From positions 1 through 55,110 of the forward strand of contig CAYNJY010000008.1 of NCBI GenBank assembly GCA_964397755.1: a stretch of 55,110 nt of DNA, written 5' to 3'. Source of the DNA: CAYNJY01 sp964397755. Its GTDB lineage: Bacteria > Patescibacteriota > Microgenomatia > UBA10105 > UBA927. This document shows, piece after piece, positions 7,726 through 15,495 of this stretch (position 1 is its first letter; each line of letters begins with the position of its first letter). The notes under the pieces were generated by a model. That model saw only the letters and a list, made by a program, of their open reading frames with translations. It had not been told where the DNA came from and made no database searches. A program made the translations under genes and the position numbers.

Positions 7726-9032
7726 GGTGCTTTGGAAAGCAGATAGGCTATTTCGAAGCTACCATCCTCTTTTATCAGAAACGCCCGCGCTGGGTACACC
7801 GGGAGATCGCGTGCTGATTGTTTCTTTGAAAACACGGCATCTCCGACGTACCAAGGGAACGGAGCGCCGTGCGGGGTGTAGAGGTAGACGCGGGACGGAT
7901 CGCGGCTGTAATAGACTGATTCGAAAAACGAAAGCGAGCTTTCTGCGAAAATTACGTCGCTGTTTCGCATCATGCGGGTAATCTCTCCGAGTGAGTCGCG
8001 GAAGGGCACTTTTCGATGGTACTGTGGGTACCAGAGGTTAAATCCGAAAACAAAGAGCAAAGAGCAGAGAAGAGAGAGGTATTGCATGTGCTTTTTGGTG
8101 ATTGCCTCGAGAGCAAAGACAACCAGAAAAACCTCGGCCACAGTCACTGGAATGAGGTAGCGGTTCACATAGAGCGGCTTAAGAAACGAGATACCAATAG
8201 TTAGAGCGAGGGGTAGTGTTGCGACCAGGAAGAACAAGACATTCCTCTGGCGAGTTTCCTTCGGTTTTAGCGCAATGGCAAACAAAGCAAGGAGGATAAG
8301 CGAAAGCCACGCCGTAAATCCCCATCCCCACCACGGCGTTCCTTCGTAGCCCAGGAACATGTTGCCGAGGGCTGATTTTACAAGTTGCATGTTGACAGGA
8401 AAGTACCACGAGTCCTTGAGCCGTCCGGCTTCCTTGAAAATTTTAACGAGCCACGGGGCAATGAACAAGCCGATTGCGAGAAACGACCGAAAGGCGTGAT
8501 TCTGGGTTAAGTCTTTCTGTTTGAATTTTTCCGTTAGCGCCCAGTACAGTCCTTGTGTCCCGATGAGCACCAAAAAGTACGAATGTGTATAAAACCCGAG
8601 TACAGAAGACACGATGTACCATCCCCACTGCTTCGTCAGAAATGTGTAGAGTGAGGCGACCGAAAAAAATATGTACCACCCATACGTCCGTACCTCGAAC
8701 GCGTAATAGAGGAGCATCGGGTTGAGGAAGAAAAAAAGTGGAAGGAACCACGAGAGAAAGTGCCGCGGAAAGAGCTTTTCTGCCCAGATGATGACGAGAA
8801 TGGTAGCCAAGGAGAATCCCACGAACGAGAGGCTCCGCGTTGCAACTTCGCTTGTACCAAAAAGCTTTATCCAATAGTGGAGAAGGATGTAGTAGACCGG
8901 CGGCTCGAAACCAAGGTGAGAAATGATGAACGAGAGTGGCCGCTGAGCGACAAATATCGAGAAAACCTCATCGCGCCACAGACTCTGAGTGAGGTATAAC
9001 AAAGGTGTATGGGTCAGTAGCCAGTTGAACAT
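7722..9032 (-). CDS. GT39-type membrane glycosyltransferase (ArnT/PMT-like)
   Basis: 436 residues, about ten helices. The first extracytoplasmic loop has LWRDEVFS, where the Asp-Glu pair is the catalytic signature of GT-C enzymes such as PMT and ArnT; FEPPVYYILLHYW follows as expected. Such enzymes use polyprenyl-phosphate sugars to glycosylate proteins or lipids on the outer face of the membrane, so it is a natural user of lipid-linked sugars made nearby. AGGAG at 9038-9042 (minus strand) precedes the ATG at 9032 by five bases and is a good ribosome binding site. The upstream GT2 gene stops at 9045, so co-transcription is likely. Confidence 0.8.
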   Translation of the reverse strand: MFNWLLTHTPLLYLTQSLWRDEVFSIFVAQRPLSFIISHLGFEPPVYYILLHYWIKLFGTSEVATRSLSFVGFSLATILVIIWAEKLFPRHFLSWFLPLFFFLNPMLLYYAFEVRTYGWYIFFSVASLYTFLTKQWGWYIVSSVLGFYTHSYFLVLIGTQGLYWALTEKFKQKDLTQNHAFRSFLAIGLFIAPWLVKIFKEAGRLKDSWYFPVNMQLVKSALGNMFLGYEGTPWWGWGFTAWLSLILLALFAIALKPKETRQRNVLFFLVATLPLALTIGISFLKPLYVNRYLIPVTVAEVFLVVFALEAITKKHMQYLSLLCSLLFVFGFNLWYPQYHRKVPFRDSLGEITRMMRNSDVIFAESSLSFFESVYYSRDPSRVYLYTPHGAPFPWYVGDAVFSKKQSARDLPVYPARAFLIKEDGSFEIAYLLSKAP

Positions 9033-9044
9033 ATCTCACTCCTA

Positions 9045-10526
9045 TTATATCTTTTCTGTCACTCGGTACTCTAGTTTTTTCCCGAGCAGGAGGCGCGTGT
9101 GTGCATCGAGTCCGGGGAGAGCCGAGAGGAAAAATGAGATGATCGGGAGCGTCAGCCACTGGAGGTAGAAAAACGGCAGTTTCCACACGGCGTACTCTTT
9201 TGGTTTGGGCGGCTTGATTCGCCAATCAATGATAAACACCACGATGAGAAATATTGTGGAAAGCGTCAGAATCGTTGACGAGATGCGTGAGAGGTTGTGC
9301 CCGAGGGTTGTTCTCGCAAACAGAGGGTTGATCAGTGGCGGAATGCTGCTGCCGATCGTGAGGAGAAACCAGTTTGATGGCCACAGGATGTGGTGCTCGA
9401 GAAGCTGCGCGATGCGCCTCAGGCGGTCTGACCAGCGGATTTCGGTATGAAGAAATACGTTCCGAATCACAAACGGAAGGTCCGATACCCCCCAAGCCCA
9501 GCGCTTTGACTGTTCGTATTGGTTGATGATGGTACGAACGAAACCTCGACTCTCCGCCGCGTCTGTCAGCACTGGTAAAAAGATAGGCTTTGTTTGTACG
9601 CGCTCACCGAGCTGGAAGTAGGTTTTGAAAAATAAGTGATAATCTTCCGGAATGACGTCTACACCCCAAAAACCGACTCGTGCGACTGTCGCAAGAGGAG
9701 CTGAGTAGGTAGAGAAGTTAATAAGTCGGTGTCCTTGAGATAACACCGCGAGGTTCCAGATACTGTGGAGGGTGTTGAGGAACCGGTTTGGTAAAGGAAG
9801 CCTCCAAATATTTGAATAGAACAGTATAGCACCCTGGTAAAAGTGATACTCCCGCTCTTTGTCTGTCAAGAACTGGTAGGACAGGTACGAGAAGTATTTT
9901 GGGTGAAGGAGTGCGTCAGCGTCGCATGAGGTGACGGTGACGTTCACGAGCGGAATCCGCCACACCCTCAGTTTCTTTACCACCTGACGGGCAGCCCACG
10001 CCATGTTTGAAGATTTTCCTGCGACTTCGTCATGGTGGAGGATGTGCCGGGTGACAATGAACGTGCCAAACGTGGAACCAAATTCCTGTTTCAGGAGCCG
10101 TCCCGTGGTGCTGGCAGAAGGATCTTTCTCTTCTGTGGCAAGCACAACGATCATGCGTTCGCGCGGGCAGTCCTGCTTCGAAAGATTTTCAAGGGTACGA
10201 CGAAGGATGTGGAGCGGTTCCCGGTACTCAGGGATGATGACGACGTGGTAGAGTTTCTTCCATCCCGGCACAGTTCGGGCAAGGGTGAGCCAGTCAACAA
10301 CAGCATGGGCAGTGAGCATGAGGAACGAACGAAGCGCAGAGACGACCAAGCTGAACGATTTATAAAACCAGTAGACATCAAACGTGATAATGATGTAGGC
10401 AACGAGGGCCGGGTGCCAGAAGGATAGCCATATCGGCATGGTGATAAGAAGCCACGATGCTGTCGGGATGAGCACCTCGACCGCACGGGCGGTTTTTCTG
10501 GGATATCGGAGGAAGAATTGGCGCAT
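9045..10526 (-). CDS. membrane GT2 glycosyltransferase
   Basis: 493 residues. Two N-terminal helices, a GT-A domain beginning VVIIPEYREP near residue 93, the nucleotide-sugar metal motif SCDADALLHP, an EDYH acid motif, the QSKRWAWG (Q-x-x-R-W) signature, then about four C-terminal helices. The D, DxD, ED, QxxRW order is that of processive or membrane-embedded GT2 enzymes (cellulose/hyaluronan synthase-like). Unlike most, it has long N- and C-terminal membrane parts, suggesting synthesis coupled to export. The extended -10 element at 10539-10547 (minus) puts the transcript start within a few bases of ATG 10526. Confidence 0.8.
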   Translation of the reverse strand: MRQFFLRYPRKTARAVEVLIPTASWLLITMPIWLSFWHPALVAYIIITFDVYWFYKSFSLVVSALRSFLMLTAHAVVDWLTLARTVPGWKKLYHVVIIPEYREPLHILRRTLENLSKQDCPRERMIVVLATEEKDPSASTTGRLLKQEFGSTFGTFIVTRHILHHDEVAGKSSNMAWAARQVVKKLRVWRIPLVNVTVTSCDADALLHPKYFSYLSYQFLTDKEREYHFYQGAILFYSNIWRLPLPNRFLNTLHSIWNLAVLSQGHRLINFSTYSAPLATVARVGFWGVDVIPEDYHLFFKTYFQLGERVQTKPIFLPVLTDAAESRGFVRTIINQYEQSKRWAWGVSDLPFVIRNVFLHTEIRWSDRLRRIAQLLEHHILWPSNWFLLTIGSSIPPLINPLFARTTLGHNLSRISSTILTLSTIFLIVVFIIDWRIKPPKPKEYAVWKLPFFYLQWLTLPIISFFLSALPGLDAHTRLLLGKKLEYRVTEKI

Positions 10527-10538
10527 ACGGGCAGGCCT

Positions 10539-10547
10539 ATTATATCA
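10539..10547 (-). promoter_or_regulatory. extended -10 element of the membrane GT2 gene
   Basis: On the minus strand TGA-TATAAT, an extended -10 box ending 12 bases before ATG 10526. I see no good -35 box, which extended -10 promoters can do without. Confidence 0.55.
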
Positions 10548-10560
10548 CTCACGTACGAAC

Positions 10561-11256
10561 TTATCGGATATCGGGAAACCCTATGGTGTTTGCCTTGTGG
10601 GTGATGTAGTAGCGAAAGAGCGACCGTGCCATACGGGTAAAAAACGTCCACCTCTCTTCTCCTCTTCGAGATGAGCTTCTGACAGGATTGCGAAAGTTTA
10701 GTATTACCTTCCCGACTGTTCTGAGGCGGCGGGCCATCTCAAGGTCCTCGGCTTGCTGAAAGTCTATAGGGTAGCCGCCAACTGCCAGCGCTTTATCTCG
10801 AAAGTACGCAGTGTTCTGACCCGGGGCGAGGGGAAGACCAATGGCGTTGAGGAAAACCATCAGGAGTGGTTGGATGCGATTGATTCCGAAACGGTACGGG
10901 AACCACCCGCCGTCGACGTAGTACGGTCCGTACGTTCCGGCAACACCCGGTCGCAATAACACGTTGACGATCTTGTCAAGCCAGTCTCTCGGAACAATAG
11001 TGTCAGCATCAGTCCATGCCACGATGTTGCCCATAGCTGCCTCGAGGCCCTTTTGACGTGCAAAGCCGATGCCTCGGTGTGGAATCGTAACTACTGTTGC
11101 ACCGCACATGCGGGCGATCGACGCTGTCTTGTCGGTTGAGCCGCCGTCAACGACGATGAGCTCATCCGGTTTCCGCGATAGCTGGCGGATTGCCTCAAGG
11201 GTTTTGGGAAGATATTTTTCTTCGTTATACGCCGGGATGACAACGGAGATGGTCAT
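10561..11256 (-). CDS. GT2 family glycosyltransferase
   Basis: 231 residues beginning with the classic GT-A start TISVVIPAYNEEKYL, then IVVDGGSTDKT, the metal-binding TDADT, and a C-terminal acidic motif AEDLEMARRL. It is a soluble or membrane-associated inverting glycosyltransferase of the dolichol-phosphate-mannose-synthase-like group; donor and acceptor are unknown. It precedes the membrane GT2 gene on the same strand but has its own predicted promoter, as does that gene. The last 30 residues are amphipathic and may touch the membrane. Confidence 0.83.
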   Translation of the reverse strand: MTISVVIPAYNEEKYLPKTLEAIRQLSRKPDELIVVDGGSTDKTASIARMCGATVVTIPHRGIGFARQKGLEAAMGNIVAWTDADTIVPRDWLDKIVNVLLRPGVAGTYGPYYVDGGWFPYRFGINRIQPLLMVFLNAIGLPLAPGQNTAYFRDKALAVGGYPIDFQQAEDLEMARRLRTVGKVILNFRNPVRSSSRRGEERWTFFTRMARSLFRYYITHKANTIGFPDIR

Positions 11257-11262
11257 GTTTCA

Positions 11263-11290
11263 ATAGTAAATGGTACATATCAAAAATCAA
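11263..11290 (-). promoter_or_regulatory. promoter of the small GT2 gene
   Basis: Minus strand: TTGATT (11285-11290), 16-base spacer, TACTAT (11263-11268). The -10 box ends 6 bases before ATG 11256, so transcription should begin at or beside the start codon. Confidence 0.5.
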
Positions 11291-11330
11291 ATGTACAAAG
11301 CAAATATCAAATATGATACCTAACAAGGTA

Positions 11331-12158
11331 TTAAGATATTTGAAAGAGTGAACATGCATTTCTGGTTGTTGTCTCCTCAACTTCTTTAACCGGAGTATGC
11401 TGCAATTGGGCGATTTTTTTGGCAATGAGGGGGATGTATTTGGGTTCGTTGCGGCTTCCGCGGTGAGGGTTAGGGGCAAGGTACGGCGCGTCGGTTTCAA
11501 GGAGCAGCATGTCAAGCGGTATCTGGGGAGCAATCATGGTTAGGTGCTTGGAGTACGTGACGTTGCCGTCGATGCCGACAAAGAGATGTCGCTCTTTGGC
11601 CATTCGGAGATGGGCGAGGCCTCCGGAGAAACAGTGGATGACCCCTCGCAAAGCCTCGGGGTAAACCCCCTGCGTTGGTTTAGCAACGCTATCGAGAACG
11701 TCGAAGAAGTCATCAAAAGCATCGCGGCAGTGGAGGATGACCGGGAGGTCGTGCTCTAAAGCAAGACGGAGCTGGGTTTCAAATAATCGCTTCTGATTGT
11801 CTTTTTTGCCGACTGCCGGGTGGCCTTTGTACTGGTGGTAGTCCAGGCCGCACTCGCCGACCGCCACGACGACTGAAGGGGTCTTGTCCTGTTTCATGAC
11901 AGGGCGAGACCCTGTCAATATCCGTTCGAGCTCCCTTACCTCCGGGTAGTGCTGGGCTTCGTAGGGGTGGAAGCCGATGGCGGCAAAGACGACGCCGGGA
12001 TATTTTAGCGCAAGGCCAACTGCCTGCTTGGAGGAGTACAGATCCACACCCGGATTGATAAATTGTTTGACCCCGGCTTTTTTGGCATTGCCTACGACCA
12101 TCGCCCGATCCGCGTCGTATTGAGGGAAGTTGAGATGGCAATGGGTGTCGATAAACAT
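11331..12158 (-). CDS. tatD: TatD-family metal-dependent hydrolase (DNase)
   Basis: 275 residues with the full set of TatD motifs: DTHCHLNF near the N-terminus, GECGLDY, ILHCRDAF, IHCFSGG and LETDAPYLAP. These supply the metal ligands of a TIM-barrel hydrolase; characterised members are 3'-5' exonucleases used in DNA repair and turnover. Compared with the usual family pattern there is an additional segment before GECGLDY (ILTGSRPVMKQDKTPS) whose DNA is a hairpin (11897-11917), and GVYPEALRG lies on a family A palindrome (11641-11663). Both look like palindromic insertions tolerated in loops. The gene starts one base after the metG stop, a common tatD-metG pairing. Confidence 0.93.
   Translation of the reverse strand: MFIDTHCHLNFPQYDADRAMVVGNAKKAGVKQFINPGVDLYSSKQAVGLALKYPGVVFAAIGFHPYEAQHYPEVRELERILTGSRPVMKQDKTPSVVVAVGECGLDYHQYKGHPAVGKKDNQKRLFETQLRLALEHDLPVILHCRDAFDDFFDVLDSVAKPTQGVYPEALRGVIHCFSGGLAHLRMAKERHLFVGIDGNVTYSKHLTMIAPQIPLDMLLLETDAPYLAPNPHRGSRNEPKYIPLIAKKIAQLQHTPVKEVEETTTRNACSLFQIS
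11641..11663. repeat. interspersed palindromic element, family A, copy 2
   Basis: ACCCCTCG, six bases, CTCGGGGTA: 21 of 23 bases identical to 1851-1873. It sits inside tatD on the opposite reading strand to copy 1, so it encodes an unrelated peptide (YPEALRGV) there. Confidence 0.7.
11897..11917. repeat. palindrome inside tatD
   Basis: TGACAGGG (11897-11904), five bases, CCCTGTCA (11910-11917): a perfect 8-bp stem. It coincides with the extra loop of TatD that interrupts the usual family spacing, which suggests an inserted element; no second copy is seen in this window. Confidence 0.55.
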
Positions 12159-12159
12159 T

Positions 12160-13593
12160 TTACGGAATTCTTGGAAACAGTGGTGACTGTGCTTGGATCG
12201 GTTGCGTGGAAAATTGCGTGAGGATTTTATCGGCGGTTGTCGGGAGAAAAGGTTGAAGGAGGGTCGCGATTTCCAGGATGCTCTTGATAGCTTGCTCGAG
12301 GACTTTATTGAGTACGTCGCCGGTCAACTTCCATGGTTCGTTTTCATCGATGTATTTATCCGCCGATTTTACCTTTTCCCACACGGCCGCGAGCGCGTCG
12401 TTAAACCGATACTCCTCAAGGGCTTCTTTAAAAACACCGGAGTGTATGTTTTCAAAGTTTAAAGTTTTAATTTTAAGGTGTACATTTGGGGACAGTTTTG
12501 CCACGCGCGCGACCAAGTTACCCAAACCATTGGCAAGGTCTGCATTGTAAAGCTCCTTGAACCGTCGCTCTGAGAAGTCTCCATCGCTATAGCTTGGTAT
12601 TTCTCGGAGTAAATAGTAACGGACAGCGTCGGTCCCGTACTGATCAATGATTTTGTTGGGATCAATAACATTACCTACGGTTTTTGACATTTTTTGTCCG
12701 TCGACGGTAAGGTACCCATGGATAAAAGTGGCATGGGGCAAGGCGAGCCCTGCAGATTTGAGAATGGCCGGCCAGTAAACTACATGAAACCTTATGATTC
12801 CCTTCCCGATAATCTGGAGTTGGGGTGGCCACCACGTACGATATGTCGTTTCATCCCACCCGAAACCGATGCCGGATTGGTAAATGTTCAGTGCGTCGAA
12901 CCATACATACATGATCTGCTCCGGGTCGCCTGGAACAGGCACCCCCCAGTTTTTTGCCCGGGATTTGCTGCGAGAAATAGAAAAATCTTCTAGGCCTTTG
13001 CGGATGAAAGAAAGCGCTTCATTCTTGCGGGTTTCCGGGGTGATCTTCAGGGTGTCGGTTGCTATCAATTCATCAAGGAAACGTTGATACTTTGAGAGAC
13101 GGAAAAAATAGTTTTCTTCGGATACCTTATCTAGTTTTTTTCCGGGATGTTCAAAGCACTCGCCATTTTCATCGAGTTCGTCAGGCGTATAGAAGACCTC
13201 GCAGCCGACACAGTAGAGCCCTTCGTAGGATTTTTTATAAATGTCGCCGTTTTTGTCACAGAGTTCCCACAGTTTTTGGGAAGAAGGAAAGTGGCGTTTC
13301 CTGTCCGTTCCTCGTTGCCAGAAGTCAAACTGAATATTGAGGCGCCCCGCGAGATCCAAAAAGAGCTGTTGGTTGCGATCGCAAAAGGCTTGCGGATTCT
13401 CCCCGGCTTTCTCCGCCGCCTGAACAATCTTCAGCGCATTCTCATCAGCACCACTGAGGTAGGCAACGTCATGGCCGACGAGTTTTTGGTAGCGCCGCAC
13501 CACGTCGGAGAGCACAAACTCCTGCGCAAGCCCAATGTGGGGTGCGGCATTGACGTAGGGAATTGCGCTGTGGAGGTAAAACTTGTTTGACAT
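12160..13593 (-). CDS. metG: methionyl-tRNA synthetase
   Basis: 477 residues. The class I HIGH-type motif appears as AAPHIGLAQ, a zinc-knuckle-like region as YCVGCEVF...GECFEHPGKK, the tRNA/Met region as YVWFDALNIY, and the KMSKS loop as GQKMSKTVGN. The anticodon-binding helical domain follows, and there is no C-terminal EMAP/tRNA-binding domain, so this is the short form. It charges tRNA-Met with methionine in the cytoplasm. An AT-rich quasi-repeat (12450-12485) encodes HLKIKTLNFENIHS and may be a small expansion. The promoter's -10 box ends 7 bases before the ATG. Confidence 0.96.
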   Translation of the reverse strand: MSNKFYLHSAIPYVNAAPHIGLAQEFVLSDVVRRYQKLVGHDVAYLSGADENALKIVQAAEKAGENPQAFCDRNQQLFLDLAGRLNIQFDFWQRGTDRKRHFPSSQKLWELCDKNGDIYKKSYEGLYCVGCEVFYTPDELDENGECFEHPGKKLDKVSEENYFFRLSKYQRFLDELIATDTLKITPETRKNEALSFIRKGLEDFSISRSKSRAKNWGVPVPGDPEQIMYVWFDALNIYQSGIGFGWDETTYRTWWPPQLQIIGKGIIRFHVVYWPAILKSAGLALPHATFIHGYLTVDGQKMSKTVGNVIDPNKIIDQYGTDAVRYYLLREIPSYSDGDFSERRFKELYNADLANGLGNLVARVAKLSPNVHLKIKTLNFENIHSGVFKEALEEYRFNDALAAVWEKVKSADKYIDENEPWKLTGDVLNKVLEQAIKSILEIATLLQPFLPTTADKILTQFSTQPIQAQSPLFPRIP

Positions 13594-13600
13594 AGGTGTT

Positions 13601-13609
13601 ATTGTAGCA
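13601..13609 (-). promoter_or_regulatory. extended -10 element of metG-tatD
   Basis: Minus strand TGC-TACAAT; the box (13601-13606) ends 7 bases before the metG ATG at 13593, implying an essentially leaderless mRNA. No convincing -35 box. Confidence 0.55.
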
Positions 13610-13655
13610 TTAAGCAGAGAAGATGCATCATCCCAGCAGAGCGCTCGTCACTCCC

Positions 13656-13675
13656 GATCCGCCAGCTGGCGGATC
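13656..13675. repeat. interspersed palindromic element, family B, complete copy
   Basis: GATCCGCCAGCTGGCGGATC, a perfect 20-bp palindrome (one further pair extends it to 22). Partial copies occur inside coding sequence at 5088-5104 and 22712-22728. This copy lies in the 219-bp spacer between the 42-aa gene and metG, a stretch with no gene. Confidence 0.75.
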
Positions 13676-13689
13676 GTTAACGAGCCATC

Positions 13690-13713
13690 AAAAAACCTCC
13701 TTGCGGAGGTTTT
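13690..13713 (-). terminator. rho-independent terminator
   Basis: Minus strand: AAAACCTCC, a GCAA loop, GGAGGTTTT, continuing to a run of six T. This is a strong intrinsic terminator for transcripts coming from the 42-aa gene. The plus-strand hairpin is followed by only four T, so it is weaker in that direction. Confidence 0.75.
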
Positions 13714-13725
13714 GGATTTTCCATG

Positions 13726-13778
13726 TTCAAACCTCCGCTACGGATCGGCTTCCATTGCCATCATCATGGAGGTTTGAA
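13726..13778. repeat. 11-bp inverted repeat with 31-base loop
   Basis: TTCAAACCTCC (13726-13736) and GGAGGTTTGAA (13768-13778) are perfect reverse complements. The arms share the ACCTCC/GGAGGT core of the neighbouring terminator, so alternative pairings between the two hairpins are possible. Confidence 0.55.
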
Positions 13779-13830
13779 GGTTCATACAACGCATGATACC
13801 AAAATAGTTGAAGTGAAGCAAGACTGAGTT

Positions 13831-13959
13831 TTATCTATGTGAATATTTCTGTAGTTTTTTAACTTCCGTAAGAACGTGGTCAAGCTTTTCCTCTATTCGT
13901 TGCTGCTCGACATCACGAGCAAAGCTTCCATGGAATTTCTCTATGCGTGTTTTAGACAT
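13831..13959 (-). CDS. small basic protein of 42 aa, unknown
   Basis: A 42-residue hydrophilic, helix-prone product beginning MSKTRIEKFHGSF and ending KLQKYSHR. I do not recognise it. Support comes from position: a TATAAA box ends 9 bases before ATG 13959, the same tight geometry as other genes here, and an intrinsic terminator lies downstream. The reading frame continues upstream of 13959, but without a promoter or a good start. Confidence 0.45.
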   Translation of the reverse strand: MSKTRIEKFHGSFARDVEQQRIEEKLDHVLTEVKKLQKYSHR

Positions 13960-14017
13960 GATGGTTTCTTTATACTCTAGAAACAGATGACGGGAGATGT
14001 GTATCGTCTGGCTGATT

Positions 14018-14326
14018 CTACCTTTTTTGGAAGAGCACCTCAAGGGAGGCAATGGTGGTTATCAATAAAATAAGGTAGATCGGCTCGCGAAGATTTAAGA
14101 GGCGAAGAAGGAGGAAGACGGTCAGGCCGACACTGATCAGGAGGGCTCGACGGGTGTTCTTAAGAAGATATTGAGAAACGAAGATACTGGAGAGGAAGAG
14201 AATAAAAAAGAATACCGCGATTTTCTGCCACGATGTGGGCTCGAAAGTGATAATAAACCACCCGAGTACGGCAAAACCCACGAGACCGAAGGCTAAACTT
14301 CCTATATTCCTTCGTCTGCGACGCAT
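14018..14326 (-). CDS. small membrane protein of 102 aa, unknown
   Basis: Begins with a run of five Arg (MRRRRRN), followed by three or four hydrophobic helices with short loops and ending LEVLFQKR. No family recognised. I start at ATG 14326 because TACAAT (14337-14342, minus) lies 10 bases upstream with TTGTAG at the right distance; the in-frame extension to 14350 would begin before the predicted transcript. It is divergent from rmuC and shares a symmetric promoter region with it. Confidence 0.6.
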   Translation of the reverse strand: MRRRRRNIGSLAFGLVGFAVLGWFIITFEPTSWQKIAVFFFILFLSSIFVSQYLLKNTRRALLISVGLTVFLLLRLLNLREPIYLILLITTIASLEVLFQKR

Positions 14327-14336
14327 GGTAGTCTCG

Positions 14337-14366
14337 ATTGTAGCGCGCAAATCTTGGTGCTACAAT
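14337..14366. promoter_or_regulatory. symmetric divergent promoter (102-aa gene / rmuC)
   Basis: The 30-bp segment reads ATTGTAG...CTACAAT on both strands. In each direction it supplies TTGTAG, a 17-base spacer and TACAAT, so the -35 box of one promoter is the complement of the -10 box of the other. Only one promoter could be occupied at a time. Confidence 0.6.
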
Positions 14367-14402
14367 GACGGGACAGAATAGTCCGACCAATACTACCAAA
14401 CT

Positions 14403-15440
14403 ATGCAACTTGACTTCGTTGTTTTGATCGTTGTTATATTAACAGGATTTGCTGTTCTTGCTTGGTTAGCCAGGCGCGAGCTTGCCAAGCTTTCCGAAAA
14501 AAAAGAAGATAGCACCCTTACCGAGTGGCTCAAGAGCATGCAGAGCTCGATTGAGAATACGAACAAGGCGCTCAACGACGCGATGCGCGGACAAACGAGC
14601 GATGTGGCGCGGCTTCTTCAGACCAACACCAAGCAGCTCAATGAACGCCTCGATACGGCCGCCCGCGTCATCGGCGACCTCAAAAAAAACCTCGGTGAAA
14701 TGAGCGAGGTGGGTCGGGGAATTAAGTCGCTGCAGGAATTCCTCCAATCGCCGAAACTGCGCGGCAACATCGGCGAGCAGGTCTTGACAGACATGATCGG
14801 TCAGACCTTCCCGAAAAACTCGTTTCACCTGCAGTATTCATTTAAATCTGGAGTCAAGGTTGATGCGGTTTTAAAAACCGACGCAGGCTTGCTGTGTATC
14901 GACTCCAAGTTTCCGATGGAAAACTTTACGCTGATGCATAAAGGCGAAACAGAAGTTGAGCGCGCGCGAGCCAAGCGGGAATTTTTGGCTGACGTCAAAA
15001 AGCACGTTGCCGATATCAGTAAAAAATACATTCTGCCGGAGGAGGGCACCATGGACTTTGCCCTCATGTATATTCCCTCGGAAGCTGTCTACTACGAGAT
15101 TGCCAACTTGAATGAACTCATGGAATATGCCAGAAAACAGCGAGTCTACCCAGTCTCTCCCAACACGCTCTACGCGCACCTGCAAGTACTCCTTCTTAGT
15201 TTTCAGGGGAAGGAGCTCGAGCAAAAATCTCGGCAGGTGTTTCAGCTTCTTCGCGCGATCCAAAAAGACTACGGGAAAGTCGAGGAGAACCTCGGGGTCC
15301 TCGGCCGCCACGTCAATAACGCCTACAATACTATGAGCACTGTCTCGTCCACCTTCGGTCTCCTGGGCCAAAAGCTCTCCCAAACTCATTCACTGAGTGA
15401 GGCCCCTCATGAAGAAAATCAGTTACCCTTAGAAACGTAA
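14403..15440 (+). CDS. rmuC: RmuC-family DNA recombination protein
   Basis: 345 residues. A single N-terminal transmembrane helix (about 5-22) is followed by a coiled-coil stretch and then the RmuC nuclease-like core, with RGNIGEQVLTDMI, KVDAVLKTDAGLLCIDSKFP (the D...DSK signature of a PD-(D/E)XK fold) and YIPSEAVYYEI. RmuC proteins limit recombination at inverted repeats in E. coli; the fold implies a membrane-tethered nuclease. In a genome rich in short palindromes this is a fitting function. The ATG at 14403 lies about 36 bases after the -10 box of the divergent promoter, with no clear ribosome binding site. Confidence 0.9.
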   Translation: MQLDFVVLIVVILTGFAVLAWLARRELAKLSEKKEDSTLTEWLKSMQSSIENTNKALNDAMRGQTSDVARLLQTNTKQLNERLDTAARVIGDLKKNLGEMSEVGRGIKSLQEFLQSPKLRGNIGEQVLTDMIGQTFPKNSFHLQYSFKSGVKVDAVLKTDAGLLCIDSKFPMENFTLMHKGETEVERARAKREFLADVKKHVADISKKYILPEEGTMDFALMYIPSEAVYYEIANLNELMEYARKQRVYPVSPNTLYAHLQVLLLSFQGKELEQKSRQVFQLLRAIQKDYGKVEENLGVLGRHVNNAYNTMSTVSSTFGLLGQKLSQTHSLSEAPHEENQLPLET

Positions 15441-15454
15441 GTGGTTTGAAAAAT

Positions 15455-15488
15455 CCATGGTATCTTGTTCTAGAACATGATACCATGG
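15455..15488. promoter_or_regulatory. 34-bp palindromic operator candidate
   Basis: Two 17-base arms, CCATGGTATCTTGTTCT (15455-15471) and AGAACATGATACCATGG (15472-15488), are reverse complements except at one position, with no loop. It ends 7 bases before the ATG of a TrpR-superfamily regulator and there is no T-run, so an operator (probably autoregulatory) is more likely than a terminator. Confidence 0.7.
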
Positions 15489-15495
15489 GAGATGT

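Noticed and set aside
15455..15488. palindrome as terminator of rmuC
   Set aside because: There is no T-run on either strand and no loop; its position against the regulator ATG fits an operator better.
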